From Verrucomicrobiales bacterium (lineage in GTDB: Bacteria > Verrucomicrobiota > Verrucomicrobiia > Verrucomicrobiales > DEV007): a stretch of DNA of 32,458 bases. The position numbers and the translations under genes were made by a program. Position 1 is the stretch's first letter. Every line of letters starts with the position of its first letter. The notes under the pieces are model-generated. The model did not search any database. It was not told where the DNA came from and worked only from the letters and a program-made list of their open reading frames with translations. Location: contig JANQJH010000017.1 in assembly GCA_028281705.1 (NCBI GenBank), forward strand, positions 1 through 32,458, read 5' to 3'. Positions 16,225-25,009 of the stretch are shown here, in pieces.

Positions 16225-17985
16225 TTACCCGTCCAAACGCGTCAACAGCATGAGGCGGAAGTCCATCACCTGGGAACCGGGCATCGTCAATGCGCGGAGT
16301 TTCAGCGCGCCCTTACCACGTTCCAGTTCGATGTTGCCCAGCGTCATGCGATTGAAGTCTTTCACGTAGGATTCGATGCGTTCGAAGCGGTCGTGTTCCA
16401 TCCCGGTCAGGGGCGGATCGTGGGGTTCGGTGATCTTGCCGGTCAGGACATGGTCGTTGAAGCTCAGCTCAACGGTGGAACCGATGTCCGCTTTCGGGCA
16501 GGTGTAGAAGATTTCCACCTGGTAAGTTCCGCTTTTCCCAACTTCGCAGTCCCAGGTGATGAAGTCTTCGAGATCCGTCCAATTGAGGAAGAAGGAGTCG
16601 TTGGGAAAGCGATTGGAACGTTTGATGTTTCCATGGGCAATGCCGTCGCGAGCCGGGATCTGTGTGCGCTTCGCATTCGGGTGTCCGATGATGAATGGGC
16701 GCTTATCGAAGTCCTTGCCATGGGTGGACAACATCTCGGAGCGGAATTTGTCCGCGACCTGCTTCAGGTTCTCAGCCACTTCGGGTGCGTCGCTGTTGAT
16801 CGGCTTTTGCTGACCTGGGTCCCGGGGAATGTCGTAGAGCCTGCCCTCGTGATCGAGGCGATACTGCTGGGTACGGACGGAAACTCGGTCCCTCCAGTGA
16901 TGGACAAAGGTCCGGTCGTTCCAGTTCTCGGCCGTTCCCAGGAGCAATGGCGCGACACTGATGCCGTCAAGCGGCTTGGTGGATCCCACTTCGATCTCAG
17001 CCATCTCGGCCAGTGTCGGCAGCAGATCCATGACCGAGCTGATCTGGGGAATCTTGGTGCCGGCTTTGATCTTGGCGGGCCAGCGGACGAAAAGCGGGGA
17101 GCGCACGCCACCTTCATCCGTGGAACCTTTGCGGCCGCGCATGCCGCCGTTGTAGCGATTGCCGTTGGGTCCATTGTCGCAGAAATAGAGGACGATCGTA
17201 TTGTCGGCCAAGTTCAATTCATCGAGCTTGGCCAACAGGCGTCCGACGTTCCAATCGATGTTCTCACACATGGCGAAGGCGGCCCGGGCATGCTCCAGGT
17301 ATTTGGGCTGCAACTTGGGATGGTCCGGCGGCAGCTTCATGTCCTTGAATTTGTTCCACCAACGATCGGGTACCTGCATGGGCGAGTGCGGTGTGTTGTA
17401 GGGCAGATAGACGAAGAACGGCTCGTCCTGATGTTTCTCAATGTACGCCATGGCCCGCTCGGTGAAGTCGTCGATGACGAAGCCCTTGCCGTTGACCAGT
17501 TGGTTGTTGTGCTCGAGCAGCGGGCTGAAGTAATTGCCCCAGTGACCTGAACAGAAGCCGTAGAACTCATCGAAGCCGCGCGCGTTGGGATGATACGGGT
17601 ACTGCATGCCGCTGTGCCATTTGCCAAAGGCGGCTGTCCGGTAACCCGCCCGCTTGAACACTTGGCTGATCATCGTCTCGTCGGGATTGATCCGCTCCCC
17701 ACCCGCCGAAGTGCTGTAGACCCCGGTGCGCACAAAGTGACGACCGGTCAAGAATTCAGCTCGCGTCGGCGAACACACCGGGCTGACGAAGAAACGATCG
17801 AATTGCGCTCCCTCCTTCGCCAGGCCGTCGATATTTGGCGTGCTCAGAGCCGTGTTGCCGTGGATGCTGAGGTCGCCCCAGCCTTGATCGTCTGTCAGAA
17901 TGGCGATGATGTTCGGACGATCCGCAGCTTGCGCTGTAACTAGCGACAAGACGGCCAGCATCAGAATGGCATACCGTTTCTTCAT
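16225..17985 (-). CDS. Exported arylsulfatase-type sulfatase
   Basis: A 586-residue sulfatase with a signal peptide (MKKRYAILMLAVLSLVTAQA). Visible features are the metal ligands in NIIAILTDDQGWGD (D32, D33), the formylglycine box VCSPTRAEFLTGRH (C71-S-P-T-R), the FGKWHSG lysine-histidine segment, FFVYLPYNTPHSPMQVP, and TIVLYFCDNGPNG followed by MRGRKGSTDEGGVRSPL. The C71 residue needs conversion to formylglycine by a maturase that is not in the window. About 130 C-terminal residues form a beta-rich domain (FITWDCEVGKSGTYQVEIFY), possibly carbohydrate-binding. It lies 56 bases after the second sulfatase gene on the same strand, so the two are probably one operon. The substrate is probably a sulfated polysaccharide but cannot be specified. 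Confidence 0.92.
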   Translation of the reverse strand: MKKRYAILMLAVLSLVTAQAADRPNIIAILTDDQGWGDLSIHGNTALSTPNIDGLAKEGAQFDRFFVSPVCSPTRAEFLTGRHFVRTGVYSTSAGGERINPDETMISQVFKRAGYRTAAFGKWHSGMQYPYHPNARGFDEFYGFCSGHWGNYFSPLLEHNNQLVNGKGFVIDDFTERAMAYIEKHQDEPFFVYLPYNTPHSPMQVPDRWWNKFKDMKLPPDHPKLQPKYLEHARAAFAMCENIDWNVGRLLAKLDELNLADNTIVLYFCDNGPNGNRYNGGMRGRKGSTDEGGVRSPLFVRWPAKIKAGTKIPQISSVMDLLPTLAEMAEIEVGSTKPLDGISVAPLLLGTAENWNDRTFVHHWRDRVSVRTQQYRLDHEGRLYDIPRDPGQQKPINSDAPEVAENLKQVADKFRSEMLSTHGKDFDKRPFIIGHPNAKRTQIPARDGIAHGNIKRSNRFPNDSFFLNWTDLEDFITWDCEVGKSGTYQVEIFYTCPKADIGSTVELSFNDHVLTGKITEPHDPPLTGMEHDRFERIESYVKDFNRMTLGNIELERGKGALKLRALTMPGSQVMDFRLMLLTRLDG

Positions 17986-18041
17986 GTGTTCTGTTTGGTC
18001 ATTTGGTCGATTGGAATCTTTTCTCTAGCGATCATTCTCTC

Positions 18042-19799
18042 TTATAATTTCGCCGCTTCCGTGCTTGTCGTCACGATAAGCTGGTAGGCTCCGATCTCTT
18101 TCCCGCCCTCGTGCCGAATGGCCTCAAGCCTAACTTCGCCCTTCGACATGTTGACGCCGTCGAAGCGGACGCGACCTGCTTTGGAGGTTTTCTGAAAAAC
18201 TTGATCACCCACTTTCAGGCTGACCGTGGCTTCGTCGCCCGTCACCACGGTGGGATGAAAAATGACTTCGATCTGCGCCGTCACCGGCACGGCAGCTTCG
18301 ACGACCCAGTGGCCCATGGCGCCCGCCCCCCAAGTGGTGCCGAGCCAGTCCTGGCGAGTCAAGGCGGTGGGGTTCTCGTGCGCCGTCCCAATGATCACTC
18401 GGGGTGGGGCATAGTTGTCAGGGCGCGTGCTCGAGACGTCGGCAAACCACGCCTCGTAGTCCTTCTTCAGGCGAGCCAGCACCTCTGGCCGTTGGCTGGC
18501 GAGGTTCTTCCCTTCCTTCGGATCGTCCTTGAGATTGTAGAGTTCAAATTGCGGATCGCCGTCGAAGCGCTCCTTCCCGAAGCCGGAGGCGTGGAGCAAT
18601 TTCCAGTCTCCATGCCGCAGCATGAAGTGATGATAGCGCTGCGCCGAGGTGCCGCGGTGGGATTGGATCACGATCTGCCGGTCCGGCCACTCCGTCGACT
18701 GCGGTGCGGTGAGTAGCCCGAGAAAACTGCGGCCGTCGAGTGCATGAGGGCCTGCTTTGGCACCGCAAGCTTCGAGGATCGTCGGCATGACATCGATGTG
18801 CGCCGTTAGCGCGTCCGCCTTCGTGCCCGCCGGGATTTTGGCAGGCCAGTGCAACCAGAAGGGCGAGCGGATGCCGCCCTCGTGAACGTTGGACTTCATC
18901 CCGCGCATTTCGCCGACGTATCGCATCGTGTTCGGGCCATTGTCGTTCATCCGAATGACCATGGTGTTCTTTAGAAGCCCGTTCTTTGTCAGGTGCGTCA
19001 CGAGGCGGCCAACGTTTTGATCTTCGTTCGTGATCATGGCGGCAATGCGTGCCAGTTGATCCTGTACTTGCGCCTTGCGTTCGCCCTTGGGTGGACGGGC
19101 TTGAAGCACCGTGAGGTCCTTGGTCATGTAGTGCTGGCGCAGTTCCTCCGGCACGTCGTGGTAGGGGCCGTGCGGCGCATTCGTCGGTAGGTAGACGAAA
19201 AATGGTTTTCCCGTCCCATCGCCGATGAATTCGAGCGCGGCGTCGAAGTAGACATCCGTGCAGAATCCTTTTGTTTTCACCGCTGCCCCGGTTTCATCAA
19301 AAAGAATGGGGTCCGTGTAGCGTCGCTCGTTCTCCAGCGGCTCTGAGGGCTGTGCGAGACCGCCGCCGCGATGCATGAGGACCTCGTCGAATCCCTGATC
19401 CTGAGGCCGCATGGGATAACAATCACCCAAATGCCACTTTCCGAAAAGCCCGGTTCGGTAGCCGGCCTCCTTCAGCGCCTCCGCCAGCGTGAACTCGTCC
19501 GGATCCATCATCGAGCGGCCCAGCCACGTGTCGATGCAGCGCGTCCTTTGGTTGTAGCGCCCCGTCATGAGCGACGCGCGCGTCGGCGAGCAAACCGGGC
19601 TGACGTAAAAGGTCGTCAGGCTGCCGCTGTTCGCCGCCAAGGCATCGATGTTAGGCGTCTCGATCAGAGAGTTGCCATGGATCCCGAAATCTCCGATTCC
19701 CTGGTCATCGGTCATCATGAGGATCACGTTGGGGGCATCATTCGCTCCTGCGAGCTGGGAAGTGGCGAGGAGGGATAGGAGGACGGCAAGGTGTCGCAT
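18042..19799 (-). CDS. Exported arylsulfatase-type sulfatase
   Basis: A 585-residue sulfatase with a signal peptide ending near LAGAND. It has NVILMMTDDQGIGDFG (D31, D32), the active-site box VCSPTRASLMTGRY (C70), FGKWHLGDCYPMRPQDQGFD, FFVYLPTNAPHGPYH, and VIRMNDNGPNTMRYV followed by MRGMKSNVHEGGIRSPF. As in its downstream neighbour, a C-terminal beta-rich extension (GHWVVEAAVPVTAQIEVIF and following) comes after the catalytic domain. The sequence is close to, but clearly distinct from, that of 16225-17985, so the pair may act on related substrates. It is the first gene of the putative two-gene operon; the promoter should lie in the region holding the CotH remnant upstream. Confidence 0.92.
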   Translation of the reverse strand: MRHLAVLLSLLATSQLAGANDAPNVILMMTDDQGIGDFGIHGNSLIETPNIDALAANSGSLTTFYVSPVCSPTRASLMTGRYNQRTRCIDTWLGRSMMDPDEFTLAEALKEAGYRTGLFGKWHLGDCYPMRPQDQGFDEVLMHRGGGLAQPSEPLENERRYTDPILFDETGAAVKTKGFCTDVYFDAALEFIGDGTGKPFFVYLPTNAPHGPYHDVPEELRQHYMTKDLTVLQARPPKGERKAQVQDQLARIAAMITNEDQNVGRLVTHLTKNGLLKNTMVIRMNDNGPNTMRYVGEMRGMKSNVHEGGIRSPFWLHWPAKIPAGTKADALTAHIDVMPTILEACGAKAGPHALDGRSFLGLLTAPQSTEWPDRQIVIQSHRGTSAQRYHHFMLRHGDWKLLHASGFGKERFDGDPQFELYNLKDDPKEGKNLASQRPEVLARLKKDYEAWFADVSSTRPDNYAPPRVIIGTAHENPTALTRQDWLGTTWGAGAMGHWVVEAAVPVTAQIEVIFHPTVVTGDEATVSLKVGDQVFQKTSKAGRVRFDGVNMSKGEVRLEAIRHEGGKEIGAYQLIVTTSTEAAKL

Positions 19800-19979
19800 G
19801 CCGTTTCCTAGATCGGATCGCCCGGCTGGAAAAGACCAAAAACTCAGCTTCGGCGTGGAGGGTGGACCCCGGCCGTTTCTGTGCCGCCAAAACGATCAGA
19901 TGGACGGCGAAGGTGTTGCCTTGGGAAGGCCACTGAACATGCTCTGGGCGCCAACTCGCTAAGGCGCTTCGGTAACGAG

Positions 19980-20350
19980 CACCCTGAGTCGTCATCGCCG
20001 TAGGTGATCTCTGCGATGAGGGCGCCACTGCGGCGAGGAGGCGTAGTGTTTCTCCTCCGTTGGCGAGACGGCCTTGGAACTGTCCCAGAATGCGCCCTCC
20101 GCTGGGGTAGGCCGTTTGCACCGCCACGGGACCATTCTCCAGGCCAACGCCGAACGGTCCTGGCATTGATGCCCATTCATTTCCGCCGAGCATCCATGCT
20201 TCGGCCGGCGCCTCGCCACTGGCGTCGAGTTGCCACTGGTCGTCCGGCTCGATGAGCGGCAGCATTTCCTCGAGTGGATGGGCAAACTCAAGTACCTGAG
20301 CCCGAAAGATCCTGGTCCCTTCGTCATGCGTCGGCTGACAAAGGTCGAGT
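19980..20350 (-). pseudogene. Remnant of a CotH/lamin-tail type protein
   Basis: On the minus strand one frame reads [51 protein letters not shown] and then AYPSGGRILGQFQGRLANGG, nearly the same as AYPSGGRVLGQFQGRLNNGG in the lamin-tail domain of the gene at 29949-32458. After ETLRLLAA a single base missing relative to that gene (CACTGCGG versus CACTGGCGG) shifts the frame, and similarity continues as GALIAEITYGDD in the next frame. No complete gene can be assembled, so this is a decayed fragment. Confidence 0.7.
19991..20113. repeat. Duplicated DNA segment, copy 1
   Basis: This 123-base segment (GTCATCGCCGTAGG to GCTGGGGTAGGCC) is close to identical to 30459-30582, differing by scattered substitutions and one missing base. 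It is the DNA basis of the CotH/lamin-tail remnant. Confidence 0.85.
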
Positions 20351-20466
20351 AGAGCAACACCTGCGCGACCTCTATGGGGTCGAGCCCTCCATCGCCGACG
20401 ACTTGCCTGAGGAGGTCTTCGGTGAAGGCTATCTCAATTCGCTCTCTCCATTGCGACCAGAGTGAT

Positions 20467-22275
20467 CTAATCGAGCCCCAGTTGTCGCAATTCACTGACG
20501 GCTTTTTCGACACCCGCTGGATCGGAATGGTTCCAGGTCTCAGACAACGCAGTCATCGCTCTCGAGCGTGCTTTCGAATCTTCGATGGATTTGACCCATT
20601 CGAAGGCGGATTCTGGATCAATGTAACGGAGCCGATCAACCAAGGCGCTGGTTCCTCGATCCCGCGAGGCGGAGGGAGGCAGTCCATTGAGCCAGGACTC
20701 CGCACTGGCAATATCAAAGCGTGTCCAATTGTTGACCAGGTTTTGCACGGCATAGGCCCGCTCATCGCCTTCGTCCAAGGCGCTGACCCAATCGGCAGCC
20801 GCGGTGGGATCGCGCGATGCCCACGAAGCCACCAAATGTTGGGTGGCTGATACTCTGGAGTCGCCTGGAGGAAAGCTGGCAAGTATCTCTGAAGTGAGAC
20901 CGGGATCGGATTTGGCAAGACCTCTGGCCAAGCCGGCCAAGGCGGCCTCTTCCGCTTCACTCGAGAGCTTCGCAAGCAATTCTCTGGAGGCCGGAAGATC
21001 GTCGGTGGCGAGAGAGTGGAACATGCTAAGGACGCCTCTCTGGTCCTTGAAAGCACCAGCGTCGTTTAGCATGTCGAAATGTTTCAAGAGTAGGTCGGGA
21101 GCGATGGACTGCCGAGTTCGTTTCGCAATAATACTCTCCAGGACTTCGGGAACCCAATCCTCGTTCAGTGAAAGGAAGGCGTCAGGATCTTTCTTGATGA
21201 ACTGAGTTCCGATCTCTACGAGCATGGACCTGATACCTTCAGAGTTTTCTGACATGTTTTCCAGGTACCCCAGGGCACCTTCGAGCGAATCCTCCGATGC
21301 GGCCAAGTACCCGATCATGTGTCCTAACGATGCCTCGGTTTTGGCGTTGTTTTGAATCCACTCGAGGGCCATGTCGCGATCATTCTTCGCCCATCGGGTG
21401 AAGACATCTCTGGAGTAGCGGTCGCGACTCCAACCGGCCGGCATACTCGCCAAGAACGATGCGGCGGCTTGAGGATCTTTGTCCGGCCAGGATTTGTAGA
21501 GGGCTGAAATGAGGCCCCTTTCGCTAGCGGCATTGGGTGTCCGCGTGATCCAGTCGACAGCGTCTTCAAATGAATCCGCCAGCCACGACTCGAAAACGTC
21601 TCTATAGATGGAACTGAGATCATAAAACGGTAACGAAATTCCTTTGATTCGCTCCATGGCGTTCTCGGGATCGGTCTCTGACCATTTCGTCAACACCGTT
21701 GTGTAGAGCGTTCTCTTGTCGCGTTCCGCTCCGGTGGCATGGCGTTCGACTAATGATAGTGCCTTTTCGATGTCTGCTTCCACGAGCTTGAGTGCGCACG
21801 CTTTGAGGACGTCGTTGTTGCGGTCCGTCGAGCGGAGAAGCTCCTCGATCTTGGCATCCAATTCGTCACCGACGATCCCTCTCAAGAGTAGATCCATCGC
21901 CCGGGCGACGATTTTCGGATCACTCAAGCCGGCCATGGGATCGAGAACTGCCAACCGATCGAGTAGAACCTCGCGGGCTAGTGCACGCAACGGGCGGAAC
22001 TGAACTCTTCTATCCAATTCATCCAATATGGAGAGAAGCCGCGGCGCACTCGTGAAAGAAGACCACTGGACGATCTGGCGGAGCTGACTCTTGTAGTCAG
22101 TCACGACCATGTCGTCTTCGAGTTGATCCTCTAAGATCGACGTGTTCGGATCGGGCGATCGCTCGTGGGTGAGTGAGGGATCACTGGTTTCTCTTGAGAC
22201 GCCTCCCACAATCCAGCCGGCGACCAAGCCGAGCGAGAGTGCGACGATGACTCCAATCATACGTTGCCTGTTCAT
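20467..22275 (-). CDS. Membrane-anchored helical-repeat protein
   Basis: A 602-residue protein with a very short cytoplasmic tail, one membrane segment at about residues 6-25 (MIGVIVALSLGLVAGWIVGG), and about 570 residues of helical repeats outside the cytoplasm. Cores include WSETDPENAMERIKG, WLADSFEDAVDWITRTP, WPDKDPQAAASFLASMP, WAKNDRDMALEWIQNN, WASRDPTAAADWVSALDEG, WTRFDIASAESWLNGLPP and YIDPESAFEWVKSIED, spaced about 33 residues apart. It is a paralogue of the proteins at 3282-6562 and 22288-24456. It follows the latter by 12 bases and is surely co-transcribed with it. The repeats probably form a superhelical binding scaffold; the ligand is unknown. Confidence 0.8.
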   Translation of the reverse strand: MNRQRMIGVIVALSLGLVAGWIVGGVSRETSDPSLTHERSPDPNTSILEDQLEDDMVVTDYKSQLRQIVQWSSFTSAPRLLSILDELDRRVQFRPLRALAREVLLDRLAVLDPMAGLSDPKIVARAMDLLLRGIVGDELDAKIEELLRSTDRNNDVLKACALKLVEADIEKALSLVERHATGAERDKRTLYTTVLTKWSETDPENAMERIKGISLPFYDLSSIYRDVFESWLADSFEDAVDWITRTPNAASERGLISALYKSWPDKDPQAAASFLASMPAGWSRDRYSRDVFTRWAKNDRDMALEWIQNNAKTEASLGHMIGYLAASEDSLEGALGYLENMSENSEGIRSMLVEIGTQFIKKDPDAFLSLNEDWVPEVLESIIAKRTRQSIAPDLLLKHFDMLNDAGAFKDQRGVLSMFHSLATDDLPASRELLAKLSSEAEEAALAGLARGLAKSDPGLTSEILASFPPGDSRVSATQHLVASWASRDPTAAADWVSALDEGDERAYAVQNLVNNWTRFDIASAESWLNGLPPSASRDRGTSALVDRLRYIDPESAFEWVKSIEDSKARSRAMTALSETWNHSDPAGVEKAVSELRQLGLD

Positions 22276-22287
22276 TGTCTTTCTTTG

Positions 22288-24456
22288 TTATTCGGGGGAG
22301 TCGAGTGATTGGATCCATGCCGTTTGTTCGGATGGCGAAAGAGATGAGGATTCGATCGCCTCCCTGGCTGCGATGGGATCGCTAGTGGCCCAGTGACGTA
22401 GAACCTTCTTGGCCAGATCCTCGCGCGTCGCCGCGGAATGGGCCGCGAGTGCCCAGTTGAATGCTGAATCGTAATCCGCCTTGGGATCGAGAGCGCTCTC
22501 GTTTCCATGTTCGGGAGCGAGGACTTCGATCAGCGTGGAGATCGCCCCATCACGCGCCTCGCTTGCCGGGAGATCGCCAATCCAGACCGAAGCGCTGTAG
22601 ACATCCTGGGTCGCCCACTGCTCAGCCAGTTTCTCATAGGCTTCGACGGGAGCCTCCGAGGCATTGGAGCCAAGCCACTGCGCGGCTTTAGCGGGGTCGG
22701 AACTCGCCCAATTCCGGACGGCACTGACTGTCAATTGGTCGCGTTGTTTCCCTGCCGGAATCCGGTGGAGTTCGGCGGCGACGCCAGCGGGATGGTTCTT
22801 CAGTGGTCTGGACAACATGTTGGAGATGCTGGATGTGGTTAGGCCACCGTTGGAATTAACCGCTGCATTGGTGTAGTCGGCACTAACACTACCGAGCCAG
22901 TCAAGCGCCGCTCCGACGTCGTTCTCTCCGATGGTTTCGACCGCCGTTGATACCAAATGCTTTCGCCGGAAATCCTGGGGAAGTTCCCGAGCATACTCGG
23001 CGGCGGTTTCAGGATCATTTTCCGCCCAGGCGCTTAGCATGGCCCTTACGATAGGATCCGGCTCGGACCCGGTTTCAACAGGTTGCTCTCTAATCCAGTT
23101 CTGAGCTTCTCTAGGATCGCTTTGAAACCAGGAAGAGACCGCTGGCTCTATCGCTTCACGTGCGAAGGATGCCCAATGTTCGTCATTGAGTTTTTCCGCA
23201 CGCTCGATGGCACTTCGTGGATCAGTCTTCGCAAGATATTTCAGAGCATCTTCGATGAGCGGTTTCAAGTCATGATCATCGTAAACGGTTCCCGATCCGC
23301 CACCGAGGCCCGGCGTTTCCGTGCGATAGCCATGAATCGGATTGCGCAATGGCAGATGCCAACCGATTTCATCAATCAATGCGATGGCAGCTTCCGGATC
23401 GGATTTCATCAATCGTTGTCCAACGGCACTCAAGGCCGCGATTTTCTCAAAGCCATCGAGATTCGCTTTCGACCATGCGAGGGCGCCTTCGACGTCTTTC
23501 TCGGCCCACGCGACCGCGAGAGTGATTGTGTGTTTTGCCCTGGAGCGTTCCGCTGGGAGAGCCATCATCCGGGCGGCGCTGCCTTGAGGGTCCTCCTTGA
23601 TCAGGCTCTCGATGATGGCATCTTGCAGATCGGCTCTCTCGGAAGGCTTGTCGAGACGGCGCACCCACACCAAGGCGGCTTCCGGATCTCGCTTGGCCCA
23701 TTGCAGCGCGATCTTCTCCGCGGCTACAGGATAGTTAGGGTTATCTCCAGCGTTGCGTTCCAGGAAGGCGACCGCCCGCTGAGGATCGTTTGTCGCCGCC
23801 AGAGCTTCGGCAATGATCGTCAGAGGGTCGTCGTCAGCCTCCCATTCCCGGTCTCGATTGGATTGGTAGGTGTCCACGGCCAGACCGATATCGCTCTCAA
23901 GCATCACCTTGATCACTTCAACAAGTGCGCGAACGCCCTCCTCGTTTTCTGCCGCCACGCGGGCCTCTCCCGGATCGTGACTAGCCCAGGCGCCAAGGGT
24001 TAGGCTCAGCCTGTCAAATTCGCGGCGGTGATCTTCGGCTTCGGCTACCTTGCGAGAGAAATCGATGGCTCCATCCGCGTCGGAATGGGTCCAGGCCAGC
24101 ATGGTGGCGGACCAGACGATCTCAGTATCCCAAGTCCCATCTTCTACGATGGCAGCCATCAATCCCGCGGTCTCGTCAGAAGAGCATGATGAGAGGAAGC
24201 CTGCGAGTCTCACATGAAACTGCGCTCTTGGTCCGGCAAAGATATCGTCGAGCCCCCAGGAAATCTCGCTCACCTCAGGTTCAATCTCCTGTCGAGTCAT
24301 GGGAATATCTGAACGAATCTCTTTTGATTCCGATGAGAGACGTTCTAGCGGTATCGCTAGACGCATCGAATAGCCAACGAGGACAGCGAAGAAAAATCCT
24401 CCAATGAGCCGCCGTCTCCATTTAGGCGTCCAATCGTTGTTGTTTATCGCTAGCAT
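22288..24456 (-). CDS. Large membrane-anchored helical-repeat protein
   Basis: A 722-residue protein, first of a two-gene operon. The ATG at 24456 is used; TTG 24534 would add 26 residues. A cytoplasmic tail with WTPKWRRR precedes a membrane segment at about residues 19-37 (LIGGFFFAVLVGYSMRLAI). The outer part has repeats with cores such as WTHSDADGAIDFSRKV, WASHDPGEARVAAENEEG, WAKRDPEAALVWVRRLD, WAEKDVEGALAWSKANLDG, WAENDPETAAEYARELP and WASSDPAKAAQWLGS, ending near the C-terminus with HWATSDPIAAREAIE. A W-A-x-x-D-P-x-x-A consensus is clear. No enzyme motif was seen. There is no sigma domain here, unlike 4607-6562, so the repeat domain evidently exists both fused and free. Confidence 0.8.
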   Translation of the reverse strand: MLAINNNDWTPKWRRRLIGGFFFAVLVGYSMRLAIPLERLSSESKEIRSDIPMTRQEIEPEVSEISWGLDDIFAGPRAQFHVRLAGFLSSCSSDETAGLMAAIVEDGTWDTEIVWSATMLAWTHSDADGAIDFSRKVAEAEDHRREFDRLSLTLGAWASHDPGEARVAAENEEGVRALVEVIKVMLESDIGLAVDTYQSNRDREWEADDDPLTIIAEALAATNDPQRAVAFLERNAGDNPNYPVAAEKIALQWAKRDPEAALVWVRRLDKPSERADLQDAIIESLIKEDPQGSAARMMALPAERSRAKHTITLAVAWAEKDVEGALAWSKANLDGFEKIAALSAVGQRLMKSDPEAAIALIDEIGWHLPLRNPIHGYRTETPGLGGGSGTVYDDHDLKPLIEDALKYLAKTDPRSAIERAEKLNDEHWASFAREAIEPAVSSWFQSDPREAQNWIREQPVETGSEPDPIVRAMLSAWAENDPETAAEYARELPQDFRRKHLVSTAVETIGENDVGAALDWLGSVSADYTNAAVNSNGGLTTSSISNMLSRPLKNHPAGVAAELHRIPAGKQRDQLTVSAVRNWASSDPAKAAQWLGSNASEAPVEAYEKLAEQWATQDVYSASVWIGDLPASEARDGAISTLIEVLAPEHGNESALDPKADYDSAFNWALAAHSAATREDLAKKVLRHWATSDPIAAREAIESSSLSPSEQTAWIQSLDSPE

Positions 24457-25009
24457 AGCAACTTTGTCTGTTTGTAGGTGTGTCTCCTCAGTCAAGGTCG
24501 ACCGTTCACGAATTGGAGATCTGAGTTGCTCCAAGTTCGGTAATCTATCTTGACGCGAGTATCGGCTTGCACCATGATGTTATTGTATGATTGTATTAAC
24601 TCATTAACACACAACATAGCTAAGGTCAAAAACTTGGCGCATCCTTGGAAAAGTATCTGGTGCCGCAGACTCCGTGCCAACTGGTGTCTTGGACATAAGC
24701 TGCTATAAGTAAGGTGATTATGATCAATCTGGGTTGAGCGTTCAGTCCGGCAGTGGGGCGGGTCCGTCCGTATGCGAACATCAGTTGCCAGCGCGCGGTT
24801 TTCCGGTCGATTTCTTGCATTCTTTTTACAATTCGGAGTGATTTGGGCATTGGGCACAAAATAGTTCCTGCCGGGCTCCGAATCTCGGGCCGGCGCTTCC
24901 CGGCAGAGAATGCTCGAATCAAACTCGATCGGCTCGATCCATCAGTTCCCTATGGACGCTCTCCTCGTTCAAGCTCGACATCGACCACGCGATTTCATAT
25001 AGTTTTGTT
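24457..25009. other. Divergent intergenic region, partly A/T-rich
   Basis: The 553 bases between the divergently transcribed genes at 24456 and 25010 hold no convincing gene. Bases 24570-24625 are unusually A/T-rich for this window and are a likely promoter region for the minus-strand operon, but no -35/-10 pair with good spacing could be fixed. Short ORFs here have no recognisable product. Confidence 0.5.

Larger units (their letters stand above)
19800..20466. other. Intergenic region with only decayed sequence
   Basis: The 667 bases between the sulfatase start and the end of the repeat-protein gene at 20467 hold the CotH remnant and no intact gene. ORFs of 80-175 codons here are broken frames of that remnant. 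The promoter of the sulfatase genes should be close to 19800 but no clear -35/-10 pair was recognised. Confidence 0.5.

Noticed and set aside
16393..17550. A 385-codon plus-strand gene opposite the sulfatase
   Set aside because: It is a long antisense frame of a clearly real sulfatase gene in GC-rich DNA; its product shows no domain.
24492..24857. A 121-codon minus-strand gene upstream of the repeat-protein operon
   Set aside because: Its composition looks non-coding, it overlaps the probable promoter region, and no family resemblance was seen.
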